From Rhabditoides inermis (taxonomy: Eukaryota; Nematoda; Chromadorea; Rhabditida; Rhabditidae): 64,000 nt of DNA. Location of the stretch: positions 748,001 to 812,000 of the forward strand of contig CAWZYM010000129.1 of the NCBI GenBank assembly GCA_963966185.1. The letters run 5' to 3'. Of this stretch, positions 49,201-64,000 are shown in pieces. Numbering within the stretch: the stretch's first letter is position 1; every line of letters starts with the position of its first letter. The notes beneath the pieces are model-generated. The model was not told where the DNA came from, made no database searches, and saw only the letters and a program-made list of their open reading frames with translations. The position numbers were made by a program, and so were the translations under genes.

Positions 49201-50354
49201 CCACCGCATTCTGAAACCGATTGTTCCTGACTCGACAATATATTTTTCTCGAGTATAGTATAACCACTTAACCACTGACAGACAATTGGTGACATTTCAC
49301 ACTGTGCAACTACAACACGAACAGAAACCTATAATTGATGACCGTCCCACTGTCCAACCATACAACACAAACTGAAACCGATTGTTCCAGACACGACAAT
49401 CACTTCTGTCCACACTGTGCATAGAAAACAACCAAACCCATTGTTGCAGATCAAAAAGCCACGCACCCCCGACGAGGAGGAAGTGCCTGCCGATCTCGTC
49501 GTAGTCGGTGTGGTTCCACTCCTCGTCGTCGTCCTCCCCTGCCGCCCCGTCACAGCCGTCGTCGCCCTGTAATCACACACGTGACACACACTCGTCTACC
49601 AAAACTCAACAGATTGTTGGCATTTTAGCTGAAATTGGTGATATCATTTGTCGAAACGTATTGTTCTAACAAGTTACAAGTTACGTAAAACTGACAAGTT
49701 ACGTTTACTAGGGGTATACACGAATACTAATTTGTTAGTAACATATTAGTAATAAAATAAATTTGATAAATTAGAAATTAATCAGTAATAAACATTTTAT
49801 TACTGATAAAATTAGGAATTTGTTCAAATTTACGACTAATTTATGAAAGTAATTTATTAGTAATAGATTTCATAATAAAACTACCATGAGTAACGGATGA
49901 GTCATTTATCAGAGTTTAAACTACACAATATACAATTTTTATTTTTGAGAACCGAACGAGAGAAGAAAAACGTTGACTGAACAATACGTTCCGACAAATG
50001 ATATTACCAATTTCAGCTGAAAGGTGAAAAGCCAAAAATCTGTTGATTTTCGAATCCTTTCATAGATCGACCTAAGATTACATAACATAAAAAAACTCAT
50101 ATATTCTACGCTTCCACATAAATTTAGCCATCGTTTTTAACAAACAAAAAAAAACGCACCTTGAGCGCGCGAACCTCACCCTGCACACGCGTCAGCTTCT
50201 CCTTCACACGCTGGTTCTCCATCTGAAGCGGAAACCGATCTCTCTCTCTCTCTCTCTTCCCTCTCTCCCTTCCTACCTTGAGCTTCCTGACAGCCTGTCG
50301 GAGGTGGTCCTTCTCCTGTTCCAGCAGCACGACCGCGTTCCGGATCAGCGCCAT
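46285..50354 (-). CDS. NADAR-domain protein with coiled coil and RGG tail
   Basis: Exons: 50277-50354 (MALIRNAVVLLEQEKDHL), 50160-50222, 49467-49566, 48765-48852, 48232-48304, 48105-48158, then 46905-46952, 46709-46777, 46571-46650, 46460-46526 and 46285-46419; about 284 aa. Phases agree throughout. A coiled coil is followed by a NADAR (YbiA-like) fold: GRHFLLVGGAQDPLS, EHRSAERYYWYKMAEYFGD, FDEKKWDE, then MKLDVWTTGQRLKLEQ, DKCFGTGWRKN and FWDGENRGGRWLMGYRKQL. The tail is RGG-rich (possible RNA binding). NADAR enzymes cleave N-glycosidic bonds of ADP-ribosylated guanine or riboflavin intermediates in bacteria; the worm substrate is unknown. The start follows a TTTTAG acceptor. The phosphatase exons at 47127-48027 sit inside its sixth intron. 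Confidence 0.72.
47127..48027 (-). CDS. Histidine phosphatase (PGAM/UBASH3-like) module inside the NADAR gene
   Basis: Two exons, 47551-48027 and 47127-47510, joined across a 40-nt intron and ending at TAG. Catalytic motifs are complete: VWVIRHGERVDNVDKRW (RHG), TSPFRRCVDTA (second Arg), VEPGFGEV (acidic) and VTHGAVASAI (second His). The acceptor TTGCCAG is in phase 0 with the NADAR exon ending KKWDE, so splicing would give a NADAR N-half fused to the phosphatase (about 440 aa). Skipping it gives the complete NADAR protein. The exon cannot be internal to the NADAR mRNA, because it ends in a stop. The first internal ATG is in SLLDMLIEKPM, so a separate transcript is possible. Its substrate is unknown. 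Confidence 0.75.
48317..48676 (+). repeat. TIR/tRNA-like short element, copy D
   Basis: It begins TTAAAGGAACAGTGGCGAC and ends AAGTTGCCACTGTTCCTTT. The best tRNA-like core of the family is here (about 48536-48600): ATGGCTCAGTGCATG and CGCGGGTTCGATTCCGG. It lies in a NADAR intron. Confidence 0.82.
49605..50045. repeat. AT-rich MITE in a NADAR intron
   Basis: TIRs of about 60-70 bp (CAGATTGTTGGCATTTTAGC; TTTCAGCTGAAATTGGTAAT; ACGTATTGTTC). The interior is highly AT-rich with a CAGTAATAAA/TTTATTACTG hairpin. Confidence 0.75.
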
Positions 50355-50602
50355 GTCCGCCTTCACCCACTCCAGCTCCTAAAAGCATATATATATATCC
50401 AGTTATCTCCACACCACATCATCACCTTTTCACCTCGTTCATTTCACGTTCACCACTGACGAGAACAGCGCAGCCACCATCCAATTTGCCTAGCCCCGCC
50501 CCTTTCCACCCCGCCCTCCTTCCCCCTCCCTTCCTCCCGCCATTCCCTTTGTGCAGCCTCGCACAGGGCGGCGGCAGCGTCCTCCTCCTCCTCTCATCCA
50601 CA

Positions 50603-52217
50603 ATGGCCGCGCCCCCCACAATCATCAAGTTAAACATCGGCGACAAGGTTGGGCCAGGTCCTCCTTCCTCCTCCATCCACTCCTCCTAGGTGGACAAGTG
50701 GACGTGCACCAAGAAGCTCGGCGAGGGCGCGTTCGGAGCCGTCTATTTGGTCAGTTCGCACATCTTTCTTCACCTTGAAGTCACACTACTATTACTCGTA
50801 CGACCTTACTCGCTATAGTTTTATTCTGGGGATTAGTTGGGAGCCTTGTACATTTGACTACAGAAATGAAGATACTCATTTTCCGTGCGGGACCACACAC
50901 CGGGCAGTCGGTGAAAATGATCTCGCAGGTTGCACTCTCAAAAAAAAAGGAAAAAGGAAAAAAAGGAAAATGAGTATCTTCATTTCTGTAGTCAAATGCT
51001 CAACGCCTCCAACTATCCCCCTGAACAATACTATACCTAACTAACTAATCCAACACTATCTACTACTACCTAACCGGCCTAACCCGTTCATGCATAGGTA
51101 ACTGGTCCGGGCGGCGAGTTCGCGCTCAAGGCCGAGTCGGCTGCCGAGGCGGTGCCCCTGCTGCGCATGGAGGTCAAGGTGATGGAGGAGCTCAAGAAGA
51201 TCGGCGCCAAGAACTACTGCGAGCTCATCGACAAGGTAGATTTCTCTTTAAAACCCCTTTTTTGTCATATTTGCATTCTCTTGCACGAGTCCTTCGTATA
51301 ACGAGAATCACTCAAGACTAACTGAGAACCGATCGATGACCCATCTCAGGGTCGGTTCGACAACTTCAACTTCATCGTGATGAAGCTGGTGGGCATGTCG
51401 CTGCAGGACGCCAAAAAGTTCGGTCCGGACGGGCACCTATCGCTAGGACCCGCCATCTCCGTCTCCATACAGACGCTCCAGGCGCTCGAAGACCTGCACT
51501 GGTAAGAGAGTACTGTAACTCTACCGTCTACCGTACTCCGCAGGGCCAAGTTCCTGCACCGTGATGTCAAGCCGGGCAACTTCGCCACCGGCCGGAAGGA
51601 GAAGGGCGAGCAGCGACTCATCTCCGTCCTCGACTTTGGCATGTGCAGGCAGTACGCCACCGCTGCAAACGTGATTCGCCATCCGCGCTCGGCGGCCGTC
51701 TTCCGCGGAACGCCCAGGTACGGTAGACTACAGAAATCGCAAGTACCGTAATGGTAGGTACGCTGCGTTGGCGTCGCACAACAAGAAGGAGCACGGGCGC
51801 AAGGACGACATCGAGTCGTGGTTCTACATGCTCGTCGACTTCACCAACGCCGCCCTGCCGTGGAAGACCGTCAACGCCATTCCCGATGTGAGAGAGGCAA
51901 TGCTCTCTAACCCTACTCTCCGTATAGGTGGGTCGTGTGAAAAAGGAGAGTCGCTCGGGCGACGGACTCAAACTGCTGCTCAAGGACTGCCCGCCAGAGT
52001 ATGCCGATCTGCTCAAGGTACTTTATTGTCTCACTCCATCCATGACGTCATCTTTCCAGCACATTGACGGTCTTTCCTACTATGACTGCCCCGACTACGC
52101 CATGCTCAAGAAGAGCCTCCGCGATATCATGGCCAAGCACAAGGTATACGGTACCTACAGTATCCTGTGACCTCCGTTTTGTAGGCCAAGGAGTTCCCGT
52201 ACGACTACGAGAAGTAG
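50603..52217 (+). CDS. Casein kinase 1-superfamily (TTBK-like) protein kinase, worm-type, about 301 aa
   Basis: Exons: 50603-50647, 50690-50749, 51098-51235, 51350-51501, 51544-51717, 51758-51887, 51928-52017, 52060-52143, 52185-52217. All phases agree and the stop is TAG. Kinase motifs: LGEGAFGAVYL (glycine loop), EFALKAES (VAIK lysine), FLHRDVKPGNF (HRD), LDFGMCRQY (DFG), FRGTPRYAALASH and KDDIESWFYMLVDF. It is short, with almost no C-terminal extension, like the many nematode CK1/TTBK-like kinases often expressed in germline or sperm. It phosphorylates Ser/Thr; the substrate is unknown. It is divergently arranged with the NADAR gene, 248 bp apart, so they may share a promoter. Confidence 0.88.
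50851..50998. other. Perfect 34-bp inverted repeat in kinase intron 2
   Basis: Arms 50851-50884 and 50965-50998 (CATTTGACTACAGAAATGAA...) match 34 of 34, around an 80-bp A-rich loop. Possible tiny foldback element or dsRNA/editing hairpin. Confidence 0.85.
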
Positions 52218-52327
52218 ACGTCTGCGCCTTGACGACATCGATTTAAACAAAACACTCGACGATTACATTTCTTAAAATCAAACCATTGAAAAACTGTGAC
52301 AATTTCGTGTGATTTACAATTATTGAT

Positions 52328-52560
52328 TTACGATAGACGATCCCCCCTCTCTCTCTGCACGCGCGTACTCGATAAATGTTTGTACTCCATAAACTGTATG
52401 TGCATCGTTTCTCTCGCTTTCTACCAAAAGAATGTTGTTCGTTGGAACGCACCTTCCTCATCGAGTAGTCCTCACTGGGCGCCTGCTGCCTCCTCTGTTG
52501 TCCTCCACTTCCCCCGTCTCCCCTCTGACCCCCTCCCATCGGACTGCCATAGCCACTCAT
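52328..52560 (-). CDS. Small Gly/Gln-rich protein downstream of PRPF6, 57 aa
   Basis: Exons 52453-52560 (MSGYGSPMGGGQRGDG ... EDYSMRK) and 52328-52393 (FMEYKHLSSTRVQRERGD, TAA), with donor GTGCGT and acceptor CATACAG. A good acceptor (GTGTTCAG) lies 12 nt upstream of the ATG, about 420 bp after the PRPF6 stop on the same strand, so it may be a trans-spliced downstream operon gene. If the intron is retained, the frame stays open to 52243. Not recognised. Confidence 0.45.
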
Positions 52561-52989
52561 CTTCAAGTGTTCCTGAACACAATACGGTACATAGTTTAAC
52601 ATTCTGTATCTGGGCAGGTTCACCTCTTCTGTCCCTGTCGGGATTCCTGATAACTATTCACACAACGGTGATGCCGAATCGACCCGAGTACTGTAACATT
52701 ATTTTAACTACAGTTAATTTACAGTATTCCAGGTATTCACACAGCGTTGAAACGCATCAAAGACGGAAGGGTACGATAATATTGATTTTCAACATTTTAT
52801 AGTACACTCACTCTACACAGCTAACAATACAATCAAATCAAAACAACACAGTTACAGATTACATCAATTCAATACAAAAAATGACGATCATCGTAAATAA
52901 CGTACACAACACAATAAATAGTAACAAAAACATAGTAATTTTCGAAAAAGAGACATACAGACAAATATACGTGAGTGAAGAGAAGATCG

Positions 52990-61118
<8,129 letters not shown>

Positions 61119-61129
61119 GATTGCTCCGC

Positions 61130-61890
61130 GGTGTGCGCCTCAAGCAGCACGTAGGTTTACTGAAAATGTGATAGTTTAAGCGAAAGAAAATACAACACGC
61201 ATAATAATGACAAAAAGCTACCCACAACAAAGGTGCGGTGACTCCGAGAGATCATCAAGAATATCACAGGGAAAGCGAATCAAGAATACGAAAAGGCGTA
61301 AAAGAATTGAAGTTTGATGTTTTAATAGGTCTTACATTAAAAAAACAAACAGAAAACTATAAAAATAGACGACATACATAGAACAACAGAACAACAACAA
61401 AACAAGCGAAGCGGGATTATTATGAAATCGTGAACAATAGTGAGAAATGTACGTATTTTTCGAAATTTCGTTGCACAATGCTACACTACTCCTGGTTTGC
61501 GAAATTTGGTTATTTGTTTTAAAATTATGAATTGAGCAATTTATATATTGAAGTAGTCAGAAAAAAGCAAAAACATTCTAAACATTAATATTTTTCACTG
61601 CACTGTCTGTTTTCTTTACAACTATACAACAACAATGAAATGTTTGGAACGATTCTACGTGCATTTCATTGCTAAAATTCAGCAAAGAAAAATAACTCAA
61701 TGTATAAGTAGTTTATTCCTTTTTCATGAGGTATACACGGGGACATTAGATTAGCAACGGGTGATTGTGACTCAAGGTAGATCAGTCAAGGTGGGGGTAG
61801 ATCGAAGGTCGATCATCATCTGACAGTGCAAGCTTTGCAAAATGGGACAGAAGATGAATCGAGGTTTTTTTTTAAAAATTATATTTAATA
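61130..61890. other. PRPF6 upstream region, AT-rich, nothing recognised
   Basis: No exon with splice support and no repeat family match within the window. Confidence 0.4.
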
Positions 61891-61904
61891 TTGTCCCTCA
61901 CCCT

Positions 61905-62092
61905 CTTCCTCTCCCTCTCTTTGCTACAATAGTTGAGGACAGAAACCGAGTAGATCGACGAATTGACAACACCAAACCAGTGCCAAGCAGCCTGTAATCT
62001 CCGCCCCTCTTGCTCCGCCCACTCACACAACGTCATTTCCGTGTAGGTCTTACGGGCGTTGATGAGAATGAGAAGGTCAGTGGCTGCGGACG
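61905..62092 (-). other. Possible exons of an unidentified gene
   Basis: On the minus strand, after the acceptor TCCGCAG, a frame reads TDLLILINARKTYTEM. A putative 37-nt GC-rich intron ending ATTACAG leads to AAWHWFGVVNSSIYSVSVLN. Composition looks coding, but the upstream part is lost in a tandem repeat and no family is recognised. Confidence 0.3.
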
Positions 62093-62126
62093 ATGAGAGT
62101 ACATAGGGAGGTTCTGGGAGGTTCTA

Positions 62127-62587
62127 AGATGCTTTTCGTGCAAAACTTTACCCACCCCCACCTTTTCTGTCTAACTCTCTTCAGCGCCCCATGCTCTCTT
62201 GGGCAAAGTTTTGGGCGTTGGTAAAGTATGACCAAAGTTTTGGCTGAGTTTCAAAATGTGACCCCCAGTTCAACAGTAAAAAACTTGGGGCAAAAATGGA
62301 AACTTCACCCTTCTTTGACCCATAACTTGGGTCAAATTTCATCTTAGAACCTCCCTCTAAGATGCTTTTTGTGCAAAACTTTACCCACCCCCACCTTTTC
62401 TGTCTAACTCTCTTCAGCGCCCCACACTCTCTTGGGCAAAGTTTTGGGCGTGGGTAAAGTCTGACCAAAGTTTGGGCTGAGTTTCGAAACGTGACCCAAA
62501 GTCCAACAGCGAGAAACATAGGGCAAAAATTGAAACTTCACCCTTCTTTGACCCATAACTTGGGTCAAATTTCATCTTAGAACCTCC
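62127..62587. repeat. Tandem duplication, two units of about 230 bp
   Basis: Both units begin AGATGCTTTT.GTGCAAAACT and end AATTTCATCTTAGAACCTCC. Identity is about 93%. Confidence 0.9.
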
Positions 62588-63380
62588 CAAAGTGAGTGAT
62601 TCTCTCATCACTCACTACTCCGTTAACTCTGTTTATATATAATCAGTTTCCTCATGTTCATGTCGACATTCCGAAACTCGTTGTCTCTGACTCTGTGCAC
62701 TGGGGGCGATACCCGCAGTGAGTGAGGACAGTGAGTAGGCGGCGAGAATCAAAGAGGGCGCATTTGCCGGGTGATTAAAAAGTTTGTATAAACATGAAAA
62801 AATGTGGCCAGATGAAAACATTTGAGCCAAATTTTTCTATTGTTAAAAGAAATGTGGACAGCTATTCATGCATGTCATACTGTACAGTACTAATGCGTAG
62901 TCTAGAAAATGTGCTGATTGCAATTGCAATAAATCTCTATATTCATAGCGTAGTGTCCGCAATATTGATATTAAACATCAACGATTTGCTACCGTATTCA
63001 CAGTCGATAATCAAGCGCCTTTCGATTCTAAATTCAACACTCCTCTCACACCGATGCCAACAATTGACGTTTTTCTTCATGTTGTCTACGAATACTTGAA
63101 AAGAACTAACTGAGTTGTGGAACAGATGATATTCCCTCTATCCTAATACGATCACTATCGATAATACTTGCCCTACCTCTCTCTTTGATATTTACATTAG
63201 TTTAAGTCTGAGAAGTGGTATTGTACCTGACATATAAGTCGAGCTCAATTGCTTTTTTCGCAGTAATATGGAAAACTGTGAAATAGGTAAATATTGCGAC
63301 TAATTTGGTTTGCGAATTCATACCATCATTAAAAATGCAAATCACGTTTTCAAATAGTAAAAATTTCTGAAAGTCCAAAA
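62588..63380. other. Intergenic, nothing recognised
   Basis: A frame at 62794-63099 exists but has no homology-like features or splice partners. Confidence 0.4.
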
Positions 63381-63385
63381 CATTA

Positions 63386-63409
63386 CAACCAGCGCGGTAG
63401 CGCTGGTTG
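63386..63409. other. Perfect 10-bp hairpin
   Basis: CAACCAGCGC-GGTA-GCGCTGGTTG. It is not a histone stem-loop, and its role is unknown. Confidence 0.7.
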
Positions 63410-64000
63410 GTTTGTGTTAACCCTAGTCGCGCGCTAGAATCGGCAAAAGGCGACTGAACGAAAGGTCCATTAGAATCTTTGCGAGAACAATGTGATGCTG
63501 ATAGATGTTATCAGGATGTTAGAAAATGGTTAAATTTCGATTTTGGTAACGCTAGCTGTTGTAGGAAGCGAGATACGCGCGCGCGCCCCCTGAGGGGCAG
63601 GCAATCTCCCGTGTACGAATGGTTTTCTAGGGGGGGGGGGGGGGGTGGCGCGCACCGGCTGCCCCCAGCAGACAGGAGGTGCACAATCCGCACTGCCTGT
63701 GGATTGCACTGATATCGTTTAGATCGCGTGTTCTTACCTTGCGCACAGTAGTGTTGTGTTTAGCGATTGCGCCCGTCGGGACACTTGGCTCGAGTTCGGT
63801 TCCGGCTGGTGGCAAACCTTTTGTAATATATGATTTTACATAGAAATGAGATTGAAATTGTAAATTTTCCCATCAACATTACCTAAACTCTTTTTTTGCA
63901 AATTTTATACATTTTTGGACTCAACAAGGTGGGTGAACTGTTGGATTTCTTTGAAAAAAAGGTTTTGTGGTTCATGTTAATGTAGATAAAATTTTTTTTA
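63410..64000. other. Unassigned window end with a 16-G run
   Basis: GC-rich sequence with a homopolymer of 16 G at 63630-63645 (G-quadruplex capable) and a GCGCGCGCGC stretch near 63576. No supported exon. Confidence 0.45.

Noticed and set aside
62794..63099. 101-codon plus-strand frame
   Set aside because: Starts and stops at random, AT-rich, no signal, domain or splice evidence.
63386..63409. Histone-type 3' stem-loop or bacterial terminator
   Set aside because: The stem sequence does not match the histone consensus, there is no adjacent gene end or U-run, and the genome is eukaryotic.

Overview
This is eukaryotic DNA, almost certainly from a nematode. Genes are cut into many exons of about 50-200 bp with GT..AG introns, many only 40-60 bp and ending in TTTCAG-like acceptors. 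The gene content also fits: saposin-like secreted proteins, an F-box protein, an MSP-domain membrane protein, a worm-type casein-kinase-1 relative, a retinol/17-beta-HSD-like SDR, RTE-type LINEs and many TIR elements. A diplogastrid or rhabditid is my inference; no species can be named. Exons below were assembled by hand from splice consensus and reading phase. Layout: 1-1.8 kb is a 63-bp minisatellite with one open frame throughout, then about 1 kb of CT-rich DNA and the last exons of an acidic protein gene (3.0-3.5 kb). 4.1-6.1 kb holds two small secreted-protein genes on the minus strand. 6.4-8.6 kb is a complete TIR DNA transposon with a broken DDE transposase. 9.6-25.6 kb is a tandem duplication of a roughly 8-kb block carrying an unrecognised charged-protein gene (minus), a papain-family cysteine protease (minus) and a saposin-like gene (plus). 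The two blocks decayed differently: protease copy 1 is destroyed by an intact LINE, protease copy 2 has a 4-nt frameshift, saposin-like copy 2 has a nonsense codon and saposin-like copy 1 is intact. Several young insertions sit in one block only, so the other block supplies the empty site. 26.0-33.5 kb carries an intact saposin-like gene, an F-box gene and, on the minus strand, an MSP-domain tail-anchored protein. 34.2-46.4 kb is a second tandem duplication (small secreted peptide + SDR + last exon of the next gene). SDR copy 1 is dead and copy 2 is intact. Between the units lie a 1.69-kb pure GACA array and a truncated RTE LINE. 46.3-50.4 kb (minus) is a NADAR-domain gene whose domain is split around a same-strand histidine-phosphatase module placed as an alternative 3' end; this is the most interesting arrangement here. 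50.6-52.2 kb (plus) is the kinase. 53.0-61.1 kb (minus) is the roughly 31-exon splicing factor PRPF6, with a possible small co-oriented downstream gene at 52.3-52.6 kb. 61.2-64 kb is mainly repeats and unassigned sequence. The genes do not form one pathway. The dominant theme is gene-family expansion by tandem duplication and decay by insertion, with PRPF6 and the kinase as the conserved anchors.
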